The notes under the pieces were generated by a model. It was not told the origin of the DNA and did not search any database. It saw only the letters and a list, made by a program, of their open reading frames with translations. A program made the translations under genes and the position numbers. Positions 18,367-29,300 of a stretch of 64,000 nucleotides of DNA are shown in pieces. Every line of letters begins with the position of its first letter. The stretch's first letter is position 1. The DNA is from Carpediemonas membranifera. Taxonomy: Eukaryota > Fornicata. The stretch spans positions 186,001 to 250,000 of the forward strand of contig JAHDYR010000005.1 of NCBI GenBank assembly GCA_019828565.1, read 5' to 3'.

Positions 18367-19246
18367 GTTTTTTCAATCCAAACGGCATGCCCGTATACTG
18401 GAACTTGCCTCGTGGGGTCTGGAACGCAGTGTATTGTCTCGACCTTTCGGACAACTTGACTTGATGATAACCCTTCGAAAGGTCAATCGTGGCGAAGATC
18501 TTAGCTCCTGCCAACCGTGCGAGGCACGCTTGAACCTCTGGGATCGGGTAATCAAACGGCTCAGTCAGGTCGTTGATCCTTCTGAAATCGACAACCATAC
18601 GAGTTCTGTCTCGGCCCTTCGGGACGAGGAGAGCTGGAGACGAGTACGGAGAGAAACTCGCCTCAATATACTTCTTGGCTAACAGCTCCCGGACGTGCTC
18701 ATCAAACAGACCCTGCTTCTGGTGAGGGATGTAATTTGACCTGGACGCTACTACTCGGTCCTCCTTCAAGATCAGGTCATAAGGCTCTAAGGCAGAAAAC
18801 CCCTCACGCTCCTCGAAGCAACGGCTGAACTTGGCGATGATTCGCGCATGCATCGCTGTAAAATCTGTTGACATAGTGTAGGACTGCATCGCGTCCATTG
18901 GGGGGACGGACGGTTCCATATCGTCAGAGTCCCGGCTCGCTTGAGATTCCGCGACACTGGGCAGGATGCCCCACTCAACCATCGTTGGGTACGACAATAG
19001 AAGGTCGTAGATGCATTCAACTCCGTATGCGGCGACAGTAGTCGACAGTGCCTTTGGAGTGAAAGGTGACTTATGCATGAGAAGGGGAATCTCATAGCAA
19101 ACGTCGGACTCAATAGATCCCCCTGGAGTCTTGATGACGATAGGTTGACTGAGCTTCGTCGGAATAAGTTCAGCAGCGGTTGCCGACTGGGGGTTCACCA
19201 AGCAAATATCCGCCCCGCAGTCGAAAAGTACACGCTCCCATTGCAC
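18338..19246 (-). pseudogene. Element A protease and RT N-terminal half
   Basis: Aspartic protease motif FDCGADIC, a variant of D-T/S-G-A, followed by RT blocks MVVDFRRINDLTEPFDYPIP, ATIDLSKGYHQVKL and FQYTGMPFGL. The frame runs open upstream into the end of gag in a +1 relation, so gag and pol overlap. It ends at the homopolymer shift at 18368-18373. Confidence 0.85.
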
Positions 19247-19256
19247 ACTGTGATCA

Positions 19257-20252
19257 TTACCGACCGGAACCTCTGCTGTTACTATCGGGAGCGCGTTGCT
19301 GTGTCTGACTCAACGATGTCAGGACATGACCGGGTGCACGAGAAAAGGATGAACAAGCCTGGGGGTTTACTGAAGTACCCCGACAGAACTTGTCTTGATG
19401 TCCCTGCTTACCGCACTTGCTGCAGACAGTCTTCGGGTTCCGACACTGGCGCGATGTGTGACCGGATTTGCCGCAGTTGTAGCACACGATGGTACGGCTG
19501 GTGCTCTGATGATCGGTGCTTGAGCCGGTCTGCTGACTTCTCTGCATTTCAGACTGGGCTCCCCGGTACTGGTGCTTGCCATGAGACTGGTGCTCACCCG
19601 GGTGAGGCGGGCCGCCCTGTCGGCGCAGACCTCGAGAATGGCTTGCGCGCTGGTCCTTAGGAGGGCGGTTTCGAGGCTGAGAATCGGACTTGATGGTCCT
19701 GGAAGTAATCATCGCAGCCTCTTGGAGACGCTTGCACGTCTGGAGAGCGACCTGGATGGTGCTGTTAAGGTCAAGCCCTGTAGCCGCCTCCTTGACTTCC
19801 CTACGGAGGTCCTCGTCCTGGATTCCCTTCACGAACATGCTGCGCATCACGGCGTCGGAGAAAGAGGGAGCCAAGACGGCCTTGCGGCTGATGAATCTGT
19901 CGGCATAGAGTGAGAGACGTCCCACGTCAATACCCTGGGTCGTTAGCTGGAAAAGACGGCGCTCTAGGATCGGATCAGTGGGCTTAATTGCGTTAGCAAT
20001 CGCTCTGAAAACGAGGTCCTCTCTCTCATGTTTCTTACGCTTCTCGCCCGTCACTGTGTTGTGCTTCGCGCTCTTGTATGTCTTGGCTACGTCTATACCA
20101 ACTGCTGCACAGTATGAGGTGACAGCCGGACCCAAACGCTTGATAAGTCGGCGTTTTCCGCCCGTTCGGACATGGCGATCGAGTTTCTCCTTAAACGAAA
20201 GCAGAGCATTAATCTCTGGTTGAGTACATAACGGACCCTTGTCCTCAGTCAT
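19257..20252 (-). CDS. Element A gag with two zinc knuckles
   Basis: 331 residues, start MTEDKGPLCTQ only 15 nt inside the 5' LTR. The capsid-like core (about residues 50-180) includes DPILERRLFQLTTQGIDVGR and AVMRSMFVKGIQDEDLRREV. Two CCHC knuckles, CYNCGKSGHTSRQC and CSKCGKQGHQDKFC, bind RNA. Part of this gene (to QVALQTC) is copied into mosaic B at 45075-45488. Confidence 0.85.
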   Translation of the reverse strand: MTEDKGPLCTQPEINALLSFKEKLDRHVRTGGKRRLIKRLGPAVTSYCAAVGIDVAKTYKSAKHNTVTGEKRKKHEREDLVFRAIANAIKPTDPILERRLFQLTTQGIDVGRLSLYADRFISRKAVLAPSFSDAVMRSMFVKGIQDEDLRREVKEAATGLDLNSTIQVALQTCKRLQEAAMITSRTIKSDSQPRNRPPKDQRASHSRGLRRQGGPPHPGEHQSHGKHQYRGAQSEMQRSQQTGSSTDHQSTSRTIVCYNCGKSGHTSRQCRNPKTVCSKCGKQGHQDKFCRGTSVNPQACSSFSRAPGHVLTSLSQTQQRAPDSNSRGSGR

Positions 20253-20256
20253 TGTA

Positions 20257-20268
20257 AGTAACGTTACT
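20257..20268 (-). promoter_or_regulatory. Palindrome at the primer-binding position of element A
   Basis: AGTAACGTTACT, whose outer base is the last base of the 5' LTR. No match to the 3' end of a tRNA is apparent. The same arrangement occurs in elements C, E and F. Confidence 0.7.
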
Positions 20269-20369
20269 GTGGGTTCGTGAGAACAAAGCTTTACAAAGAA
20301 TAGAGCTCGACACCCATGTGTCGAGCTGGACGACTCAAGACTATTAAATAATCTATTGATGAACCAACA
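20268..20369 (-). repeat. 5' LTR of element A
   Basis: Identical to 14237-14338, which implies recent insertion. It should hold the promoter of the genomic transcript. Confidence 0.9.
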
Positions 20370-20373
20370 CTAC

Positions 20374-20482
20374 TATTCGATCCGAAGCTGACATCGACGA
20401 GGCTATTGCCAAGGCCAAGTCCAAGGGGGCTCGCAAAGCCCGTTCTTTTCGCGGACAGGGCAAACGCGAACACCGCTACTAA
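20374..20482 (+). pseudogene. DIRS-3 gag-like gene, 3' part
   Basis: Continues the frame broken at 14236: SEADIDEAIAKAKSKGARK, ending in GKREHRY and TAA. DIRS-2 has a matching end (KAKTKGKRKRRNF). Confidence 0.7.
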
Positions 20483-21333
20483 CACTTCCTTCAACACCCT
20501 TGCGACTCTGCCAAGGGGACTTTCCGCGCAGCTCTCAGCGGCGAGTCGATCAACGTCAAGGAGCTCGTAGCCGTCCTCCTAGGTTCACGCCTCATTCCGA
20601 GACAGCTCGAGGTCAGGCACTTGACCGTCTTCACGGACAACACAACCTGCATGGCGTGGATCAACAAGCCGGGCTCAACCAAAGCTCCACCGCTGGCTCT
20701 GCTAACCCTCAGGACGCTTTATCGGGAGCTAGAGGAGAAGAACATCCTGATCAAGACACGCCACACACCAGGACACCTCAACATTACGGCCGACAGGCTC
20801 TCACGAGGCGTGCCGCTAGAGCCCCTCCACACACCACGCCATATATTGGAGATCATGATGCTGAGGTGGGGCCGGTCGACTCAGATGCGACTGCACACCC
20901 AGACCGCTCTCTGGCCCTGCCAGGCTTCGCCAAGCAGGGTTGGCCCGATGGGCTGGAGAGGGACTGGACGGACAAACGCGTGTTCGCTGCCCCACACCCG
21001 AGCCTCATCCCGAAGATATGCCAGCGCTTGATGTCGACCCCAGGGACCCCGACTACGTTCCCCCCAAGAGCCTGGCCGGCATCACTTTTCCTCGTCGTAC
21101 CATACACAGTCGCGCCAGAGCTCCGCCTCCTCAAGTCCAGAGCAACCTGCAAGTTGACCTTCTCGGTACACCACAGTCAGCTCGCCGCCGAGGACCAGGC
21201 TGCTCTCAAATACACGCAGCGCCCGAACGGCACAGTTCGCCTGCTAGCCCTCGCCTTCCCGACGTTTTCGAGCGCGTCCGCAACCACCCCAGCCTTGCAC
21301 ACATGCGAAGAGATGAGTCCAAGAGAACGGTAG
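20483..21333 (+). pseudogene. DIRS-3 RNase H and connecting region
   Basis: RNase H motifs: GESINVKELVAVLLGSRLI, TVFTDNTTCMAWINKPGSTK and HTPGHLNITADRLSRG. The RT core is deleted. A missing C at about 20871 shifts the frame; the rest (DSDATAHPDRSLALPGF to CEEMSPRER) lies in the next frame up to 21333. Confidence 0.75.
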
Positions 21334-22162
21334 CGGGCTACATCACCGCGTTCCTGGCAGCCAGAGACCCGGAAGAGGACGACACCGACGAGTACCGCTC
21401 CTTCCTTGAGGAGCAGGCCGAGCACTTCTCTCCGGCAACAGTCGAGAGGAAGGGCTATTGGATCGAGCAACTGGCTCCTCTCGTCTCTGACTGGGTTGCC
21501 GGCCAGTACTGCTCGCAAATCCGCAGAGGCATCTCAGGACACGCCAACATCGACGGCATGACGAGCGGCTCCGCGCCGGTCTTCAAGGAGGCCATGATCC
21601 GGGCTCTAGCAGAGAGGAACAAGGACATAGCCACTTACCAGGCGACCATGTTCGCGGCGTTCGCTTACATCACAGTCAGTAGGGGAGCGGAGATCTTCCG
21701 CCTCACGCCAGCCGACATCTCGTTCGCAGCGAATGGTGATGCCCGCCTGAGATTAGGGAGGACCAAGACCATGACACGAGTGACAAAGTCTCTACTTAAC
21801 GTTCTCCTGGGGCCTTTCAATCCCGCCCTTGCTCTTAAGAGGTGGCTCGCGGGCCTGTCCCTCCCGCCTGACGCCTGCATCTGGCGGGCCGTCACAGCTT
21901 CCACAAAAGCAAGAGGCACCCAGCCACCATGAGAGCGTTGAGAAACGAGCTGAAACGCGCCTTCAACAACGACCGCGTCGGTTTACACAGTTTCCGCAAG
22001 GGAGCTGCGTCGGAGCTCGCCCTCTCCGGCATGCCAGTCGAAACGCTCCTCCAGCTCGGCACTTGGGCCAACGGGAACTCACTTAGGCCGTATATCGGAG
22101 AGGCCATGCGTAATCATCCCACGCAATTGCGGCGCACAGCGCGCACACTATTGGAGCACTAA
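20940..22162 (+). pseudogene. DIRS-3 tyrosine recombinase
   Basis: Two frames, 20940-21932 and 21929-22162, split by one missing base near 21920. Catalytic signature: TVSRGAEIF (first Arg), LHSFRKGAA (His-x-x-Arg), then GTWANGNSLRPYIGEA with the nucleophilic Tyr. The enzyme would integrate the circular DNA product of a DIRS element. The 5' part of the frame overlaps the RNase H frame. Confidence 0.8.
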
Positions 22163-22348
22163 GCCACAACCCATAAAATCCATCGCACCGGTGAGCAGTC
22201 ACAGAGACGCCCGGTACCGCAGCGCGCAAAGAGCCGCTGGGTCAGCTAGCATTGAGCAGCTGTGTGGACGGCAGGTCCTTGGGTAAGAGTGTATATGTTG
22301 TGTGGCCAGCAAAATCTGGCGCGTTCATCGGGAGGAACGATAATAAAC
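22163..22348. other. 3' tail of DIRS-3 and spacer
   Basis: No gene. The exact end of DIRS-3 is not visible because its tail does not match DIRS-2, which is cut off earlier. Confidence 0.4.
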
Positions 22349-22421
22349 TGGTCCACGTGGGGCTCGAACCCACGACCTTTGGCTTATCAGACCAACGATC
22401 TACCGACTGATCTAGCAGACC
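22349..22421 (-). tRNA. tRNA-Ile(GAT) by anticodon
   Basis: A complete 73-nt cloverleaf. Acceptor GGTCTGC pairs with GTGGACC and the discriminator is A. T8 and A9 are followed by D arm GATC/GATC with loop AGTCGGTA. The anticodon stem is TTGGT/GCCAA with loop CTGATAA; the T arm is GTGGG-TTCGAGC-CCCAC. A- and B-box positions fit RNA polymerase III promoters, and a TTTT lies about 30 nt downstream. GAT is unusual for a nuclear eukaryotic isoleucine tRNA, and parts of the body look like tRNA-Lys. A tRNA-derived repeat is possible. Confidence 0.7.
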
Positions 22422-22528
22422 TGCATACCGTCGTAGACGCGATGCGTAAGTACGCCTCGGGGCGTGGTACAGGCCCAGATGGACTACCGGCCATCTGGTA
22501 CAAATATTCGAGAGAGATCGAATATTGA
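22422..22528 (+). pseudogene. LINE reverse transcriptase fragment
   Basis: About 30 residues, VVDAMRKYASGRGTGPDGLP followed by AIWYKYSREI. GPDG preceded by K/R-x-GxG is typical of the first RT block of non-LTR retrotransposons. No other RT block is present. It is not from the LINE at 60534-63541, which reads TAPGPDLTSGD. Confidence 0.5.
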
Positions 22529-22915
22529 CCAAATATTCGAATCAAATCTACGGTCCAGTTCAGACCAATTTTACCAAGGGGTTAAAACCCCATTCCCCGG
22601 TAGTTCCGAGAAGATGGGCGACGCACAGCCCCCCGTGACACTGGAGAGCCTGGAGGTCAGAGCATGTTTCCCATCAATCTCGGGTATAAATTTGATTAGA
22701 TCAATTGGAGACTTCGACCGTAGTCGACTGCAAGTCGGCGGACCACTGTCCAAGAAGCGGGCAAGGGTGCCCGGACGTGCGGGAGCACTTGGGGCTTGGA
22801 GCCCCGTTTCCCAGCCCGATGGACGCGCATCTGTCTCGGAGGCGCGCCATCCTGGTGTTGGCCATCTGGTGCCTTAAAATGCGAGGCTTTAAAACGCCTC
22901 AGAATTCGCGCCAAA
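22529..22915. other. 5' region of DIRS-4
   Basis: Non-coding leader, with AATATTCGA repeats at about 22505-22540. No supported gene. Confidence 0.45.
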
Positions 22916-23159
22916 ATGGCCAACGCCAACGAGGAGCTTATTGCGAAGATTGACAAGCAGGACAAGCTTATTAAAGCTTTAACCGCCAGAATGGCGGAGC
23001 AGGAGGAGAAGCAAGAAGATCTAAGAGAACCTAAGAGACTTGATGGTGTTATCAAGGAGAACCGCGCTTGGAAGCAGTTCTTTGCTGATTTTAAGGCGGA
23101 TATTAAGGGCCGTACAGAGAAACCGTCTGTTGGAGACGTATTCGACACCGCTAAGGCGA
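22916..23159 (+). pseudogene. DIRS-4 gag-like gene, 5' part
   Basis: Starts MANANEELIAKIDKQDKLIK, a strong coiled-coil heptad pattern continuing to about residue 40. Element E is inserted after codon AK in AKAM. The frame continues at 32094. The whole gene would give 167 residues with one zinc knuckle. Confidence 0.7.
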
Positions 23160-23253
23160 TGTGGTACCCAAACAATTGAGAGAGTGAAATTTAGAAGCAG
23201 GTTTGAGATCATTGACCAAATAAGACTGATCATTAAATGAGGTCGTCATGACA
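23160..23253 (-). repeat. 3' LTR of element E
   Basis: 94 bp, TGTGGTACCC...GTCATGACA, identical to 31995-32088. Confidence 0.9.
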
Positions 23254-23563
23254 CTTCCCCCCATGATCCCAAACCGTCCACAAGCTCAAACGTGCCTCCC
23301 AACCGTCAGCAAAAATTCTAACGGTTCAAGTCCGGCGAAATGCAAAACCCGCCAGACCGACTCCAGTGAAGTCAAAAACGCAATTGAGCACAATAGTCTG
23401 AAGAACGCTGTTCTAAACGAACAAATAGCGCACAGAATGGTGTAGAACATAAGAAATAACCAATATCAGTAACTAGATTCCAACGTTCTGCTCTTCCCCC
23501 CCTAGGCTGCGGTCACCAACTGGGCAAAACCCCAAAATGGCTTTTTTGATGAGCCGTTGGTTA
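23254..23563. other. 3' non-coding region of element E
   Basis: Lies between the pol stop and the 3' LTR. Only the polypurine tract is recognisable; there is no antisense ORF here, unlike A and D. Confidence 0.6.
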
Positions 23564-26227
23564 TTAGCGCTGCCTATAGGAAGCTAATTTCCTTTGACCT
23601 CGGAGTTTTCTGCGCAAACTCGGTTTGTCTGCGAGGTACTCCTCAAACGCCCTAAGTTCATCAAGGTCGGCGTTGAAGCGTTCCCATGTCGCCTCTTCCT
23701 CGAGGTACCCCTCCCACAGCACATGTAGGTGAAGGACGCCGTCCTCAAATTTGTGAGAGTCGATCGCTTCTACGACATATTCGTCAACTCTCTGGGCCGC
23801 GAGCCGTGTCAACTCAGCCCTTGTCGCGTCAGACTCAAAATGTCTTAGACGCTCGGCATGGACCTTAGCCACTACGCCTGTCGTCAGGTTCTCCACGAAG
23901 TAAACGTTCGGCGACTCTGCGGGTCCCTGGCACCACATTGGCCCAGCCAGCTTCGTGCGGCGGCCGACAGTGGTCGTTACCAGCACTGGCTTGTTCGATA
24001 GGGCCACGTGCGATGCTTCTGCTGGTGTTTGTTGTTGCAGCGCCTGGTCTTGGATGACTCTCTGTAGTTCCAGGCTGCCCTTGAAGGCCTCAAATGGCAT
24101 CTTGCTCTCATTGCTCATGATCTCTTCTGGTCTTACGACCACGTCTTGGTTATAAAGCAAATTCAGTGGCGATAGGCCTGTCCTGGCCACAGATGTTGAA
24201 TTAATGATGTACTGAGCCAAAGGTAGTAGCCGCGTCCATCTAAACTCCTGCAGATCGAGCATTAGCGTCTCTAGATGCCTCTTAACCTCGGCGTTGACCC
24301 TCTCAACTATTCCTTGAGAACCCGGGCGGTAAGGCGTGCCGACGTGATGTTGCGACCCGAGCCTTTCCATTAGAGCGTCAATCAGCTTATTTCTATACTG
24401 GCTGCCCCCGTCGCTGTGAATCACCCGGGGAATTCCGTAGTGACCCACCCAGGCCAAAATTGCCCCTGCCGCGGCATCTGCGTCCGTCGAACGCGTGGGG
24501 ACCAGCATAGTTAGCTTCGAGTACGTGTCAATTAACACGCACACGTACCGCAGACCCTCGCTCTCCGCGATGGGTCCGATCGTGTCTACCTGCACGACAT
24601 CAAACGGCAGGCGACCTGCCGTACGGTGGCGCAAGTGTTGGACGGGCTTGGCCGTCTTGCGCGTGACCTGGCACACAGGACACGACTGGACAACCTCCTC
24701 TGCGTCCTTATACATGCCCCTCCACCTCCTACCGAGCGATATAAGCTTGTTCACCGTCGCTCTCGCTCCGAGATGGCCGTGTATGCCTCCGTGAACCTCG
24801 GAGATCCACGTGGCGTGATCATCTGCCTCGACTGTTGCACCGCATTGGCGAGATAGCGCGTCGGCAGCACCGTTCGCTTGACCAGGCACGTGTACGACGG
24901 AATAGTCGAACCTTTCCAGTGCCATGCGCCATCTAGTTACCTTAGCGTTCGTGCTTGTCGCGATATACAGCAAATTCCGGTGGTCCGTTCTCACAGTAAA
25001 CGGCCTGCCTACTAGGAACCGCTCGGCCTTGATCATAGCGTAATAAATGCCGAAGCCTTCCTTTTCATAGGTGCTCCACCTTCTTTGAACATCCGATAGT
25101 GTCTTGGAATAGAAAGCAATCGGACGCTCCTCCCCGTCTTCGATCTGTAACAAAACTGCCCCGACAGCGTAGTCACTCGCGTCGGTTTGTAGGATTAATT
25201 GGCAGCCACGCTTGGGGTGACTTAACATGTTGTTCTGAGATAGGGTCGCTTTGATGTCGACTAGGGCATCTTGTTGGGCCTTCTCCCAACGGAACTCTTC
25301 CTTGGCTCTCGTCAGAGCCAGGACTGGCTCCATCATATTGCCGTAGTTCGGAATCATATGGCTAAAATAGTTCGTGAACCCGAGTAAGGTTCTGACTCCG
25401 GCAACATCTCTCGGGCTGGTTAGGCGGTCGATGCCTTCTAGGCGGTCAGGCGCGATTCGCTTGCCGTCGCCATTCACAAGCCAGCCCAAGTATTCTATTT
25501 CTGTCAGTCCGAACTCAGACTTGGACAGATTCAGCTTCAACTTGGCCGAGTTGAGCTTTCTCAAGACATAGTCCAGATTGTCGAGGTACTCTCTCTGGTT
25601 CTCTCCGAATATTACTATGTCGTCTACATATGCGAGACACCGTGTCCACAGTGCATCGCCCAGTACGGATTCGAGGGTCTTCTGACAGAAGGCTGCGGCC
25701 CCTTTGAGTCCGAAAGCTAAACGCTTGTACTGATACTTACGCTTCCCAACTGTAAACGCCGTTAGTCTGCGTGAGCTCTTGGTCATAGGAATCTGGTGAA
25801 AGGCCTTGCTTAGGTCCAGCTTAGCGAAGAGGGTCTTACCCTCTAGTCTTGCTACCAGATCGTCAATGATAGGGAGGTCGTGATCGAAGTCCTCCGTCGC
25901 GTCGTTAAGGCGCCGAAAGTCCAAGCAGAGCCTGCGGGTGCGATCGCGCTTCCATACAAGCACCGTAGGATTGTTATAGTTGCTCGTAGACTCCTCAATC
26001 ACATTCAGATCCTCCAGCTGCGCCGTCTGGCGCTGCATATCCTCTCTTTCTTCAGCCGAGACGTGGTATGGAGGGATGTTGATAACCTTCTGGTTTGTAA
26101 GAACCAGTTCGAAGGGTGGAACGTCTGCTGGCTGCGAAATGTCGCCGAGAACGTCTTTGTACTTGCTTAGGATGGTATTAGTCTCTTCAGGGAAGCTACG
26201 TATCTGTAGTTCGTGCTCCGCTTCAGC
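23564..26227 (-). pseudogene. Element E pol: RT, RNase H, integrase, chromodomain
   Basis: Continuous frame of about 887 residues from the F insertion to the stop. RT: LCLDFRRLNDATEDFDHDLP, FAKLDLSKAFHQIP, CLAYVDDIVIFGE. RNase H: QTDASDYAVGAVLL and VRTDHRNLLYI. Integrase: zinc-binding CPVCQVTRK, then VDTIGP, SDGGSQY and GIVERVNAEV. Chromodomain near the end: LHVLWEGYLEEEATWERF. The upstream gag-protease half is at 30807-32010; joining across the 4-bp duplication keeps the frame. Split only by F, with no internal stop. Confidence 0.9.
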
Positions 26228-26303
26228 TGTCACAGCATCTCCCTCACTCCCAGTGCACTTTAAGGTAAATGGATTTCCCCGTTTTCTGCTGCCATCCGGC
26301 ACA
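26228..26303 (+). repeat. 5' LTR of element F
   Basis: 76 bp, TGTCACAGCATC...CATCCGGCACA, identical to 30731-30806. Confidence 0.9.
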
Positions 26304-26312
26304 GTGATCACT
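26303..26312 (+). promoter_or_regulatory. Palindrome at the primer-binding position of element F
   Basis: AGTGATCACT; its first base is the last base of the LTR. The polyprotein start follows 8 bp later. Confidence 0.7.
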
Positions 26313-26320
26313 CCTGGAAA

Positions 26321-29300
26321 ATGGTAACGCAGAATCATCTGTTCCTATCTGATCTAGATCCTGTTACGATCAGAACCTTCACTCGGCACTTCCGAGTCCT
26401 CAAAGCCCAATTTCCAACTCTTTCGCCATCCGACTGTATTTCAGAAGAGATTCTTGATGTCCTTGAGCTTCGATATGAAGTTGATCTCTCTTCCGCAACC
26501 ATTGAAGATATCGAGGCTTCTCTCCTCACGCACCTCCTACCTCCAACACTCAATGGATGCCTCCGAGCAATGCGTGCCCTCCAGATGCCTAATCACGACA
26601 ACAAGCTTCACTCGATCCTCTTGTACGTCCGAGAGCTCCGTGCGCTCTACAAGCACGCTCTAACGTTCATCCCCGACCACGACCCGCCCAAGCCTGAAGC
26701 TGATGATGACGACCCCGACGTAGACGCTCTCGCTGAGCTACTGGGCTCCTCGCCATCCGGGCCTAGCCCCGCTCATCGGGGCCTGAGCAAGGTCGCCGCC
26801 CGTGTACTCCTCGCCGCCATCAGGCCAAGTGAGCTTCAAGCTCGCCTCAAGACCGAGGTTGAGCTACAAGGCGCTCGCCTGTTCGAGGATACCGTTCAGA
26901 TCGTGAAGACCGAGGTCGAGCGCCTCCAGGCGCTGGCAAGCGATCTGGCAGGCCTCGACATCTCGTCTTTGACACCGTCCACCACGTCAGCTGCCGTGTT
27001 GACCTCCGTTGACCGCCCTCGCCAAGGTGGCGGGCAGAGCCGCCAAGGCCGCCCCGCCATAGGCCGAACACATGGGCTCCCGGCCACACCCTCCAAGACC
27101 CCCTGCCCATTCTGTGGTGGTTGGCATTGGAGGTGGCAGTGCCCTAAGGCCGACGCCGCCCAGCGAGGCTCCACCCAGCAGTCCAACCAGTCGCCGCACC
27201 CGGCACAACCGACCGGCCAGCATGACAAGCAACAGCCACATACCCAAGCCCGACATACTTCGGGCAACGCCAACCGCCAGCTGCCAGTGCCTCAACCAAA
27301 TGCGGATCCCACTCAGCAGTCCGACCGCCGCGCTGGTAGGATGAACCTCCGCCCCAGCAGCACCCTCAAGAAGGGAAGACCAGTGCATGAGACCGCCCAT
27401 GCCCAGCCGGTGCAGTCTGTCGACGAACCACAGCCCGACTCATCCTACTTCACCGTCCAAGGGAAAGTCAATGGCGAGACGCAGACAATCCTGATTGATT
27501 CCGGTTCCGCCCCAAGCTGTATTTCGCAGTTGTTGGCCGAGCGCCTCAAGGCCACGATCGACACATCCGTCTCAATTGCTCTGTTGGACGTCAATAAGCA
27601 GCTTTTTATGACGAAGGGCGTAGCAAAGGTGAGTCTGAGCCTTCCATCTGCGGGCAACGCCATGGTCACTACCGAGGCCACCTTCCACGTAATCGAACGC
27701 GACGATGATCACATACTCGTTGGTTGTGATATCCTCAGAGCTCTTGGCTTCCTCAGCGCCAAGGGCCTCTTCGTCCCTACAGGCGTCGACTGCAACGAAG
27801 ACCCCCAGACCACCGAAGGGCTCCCTCCCCACAAGTACCTAGACCCAGTCCCTGTCGCTGAAGCCTCAGCTGCTCCACAGTTCTTCAGCGATGAAGTGGA
27901 CGTATGTCCTGATCAACTACACGACCCTATCCGTGAGATCCTCCGCAAGCATGACGCCGTGTTCGATCCAAACCTCCCCGAAGAGCCGGCAGCCTTCCCC
28001 CCCATGACCATCCCGACCGACGGCTACATTGTCAACATGAAGCCACGCCCTCTGGCTCCAGCCAAGACGGAGTGGCTGCACGATCATGTCTCAGACTTAC
28101 GCGACAAGGGCATCACCGAGGCCAACACCGGCCCATATGCCAGTCCAGTAGTCCTCGTGCGAAAGGGGGACGCTTGGCGGCTTTGCATCGACTATGTCCT
28201 ACTCAACAGCCACACCACCCGTGATCGACACCCCCTCCCCAACATGCGCGAGTTCCTTCGCCGAGCAAGTGGGTGCGACCGATTTGCCGCCCTGGACCTG
28301 ACCTCAGGCTATTGGCAGGTGCCTATGGCTGACGAGGACAAGGAGAAGACCGCGTTCATCGCCCCTGGCGTGCATGAACAGTTCACCAGGATGCCTTTTG
28401 GGCTTGCCAATGCCCCGTCGCATTTCCAGCGAGGTATCGAGACTATCCTCGGGCCCATCCTCCATAAGGGGGTTGACCCGTACATCGATGACCTCTTCAT
28501 GTACTCCTCCGAGGAACTTTTCCTCAAGCTTCTCGATGACACCCTCACTCGCCTGGAAGAAGCCAACGTCCGCCTAGGCGCAAAGAAGTGCCGAATAGGC
28601 TATTCCGAGGCCCCCATAGTTGGTTTCATTGTCGACAAGGCTGGAGTTCACGTAGACCCTGAGCGCACCCGCGCCCTACGAGAGCTTCCCCTCCCCACTG
28701 ATGTCCACGGGCTCAGGACCGTGCTCGGCAAGTTCCAGTTCTTAGCCTCATTCATCTCAGAGAAACGCCATGAGCTGTTCAAGCCCCTTACCGCTCTCCT
28801 AGAGAAGGACGCCGTCTTCAGCTTCGGCCCAGCCGAGACTGAGGCTTTCAACACCCTTAAGTCCCTCTTCACCGATGACCTCTTCATCGCTCACCCAGAC
28901 TTGTCCCTTCCTTGGACCCTCGAGACCGACGCTTCCAATGTCGGAGCCGGAGGTGTACTCTACCAGACTCCCAACGACAACTCGGGCAGACAAGTGCTGG
29001 CCTATTTCTCTCATACGTTCACCCCCACCCAGACCAGATGGGCTACCTGCGAACAGGAACTTTTCGCCATCGTATACGCCTTCACGCACCCCTCCCTCAC
29101 CCACCTTCTGCGCGTGAAGCATGTAACCCTCAGAACAGACCACCGTAATCTGATCTACATGATCTACAAGTCCGCGACGAACGACAAGATCCTCCGCTGG
29201 CGTCTGACGCTAGCCGACTTCAACTTTGAAATCACACACGTTCCCGGGAAGGATAACGTCATAGCTGATTCGCTCAGCCGGTATGGCCACGGCCAGACTA

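Larger units (their letters stand above)
14237..20369 (-). mobile_element. Gypsy chromovirus element A
   Basis: Flanked by identical 102-bp LTRs (14237-14338 and 20268-20369) and a 4-bp duplication CTAC (14233-14236 and 20370-20373). Gag and pol read on the minus strand: gag, protease, RT, RNase H, integrase and chromodomain. A 373-residue ORF lies on the opposite strand between integrase and 3' LTR. A polypurine tract (reverse of CTTCCCTCCC) abuts the 3' LTR at 14339. Three one-base insertions in pol, each in a homopolymer, separate the frames relative to its close relative B. Confidence 0.9.
13620..22260 (+). mobile_element. DIRS-3 retrotransposon, split by element A
   Basis: Order: gag (13782-14236 and 20374-20482), RNase H (from about 20500), tyrosine recombinase (to 22162). 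The reverse transcriptase core is missing: gag stops at 20482 and RNase H resumes within 20 bp. Two further frame breaks lie in homopolymers. Related to DIRS-2. It is non-functional as read. Confidence 0.75.

Noticed and set aside
17223-18373. Programmed frameshifting in element A pol
   Set aside because: The three shifts are single extra bases in A/T runs that are one base shorter in B, and they lie in conserved domain interiors rather than at domain borders.
22242-22532. Protein-coding frames across the tRNA
   Set aside because: They have no similarity to anything else in the window, and the tRNA cloverleaf explains the sequence.
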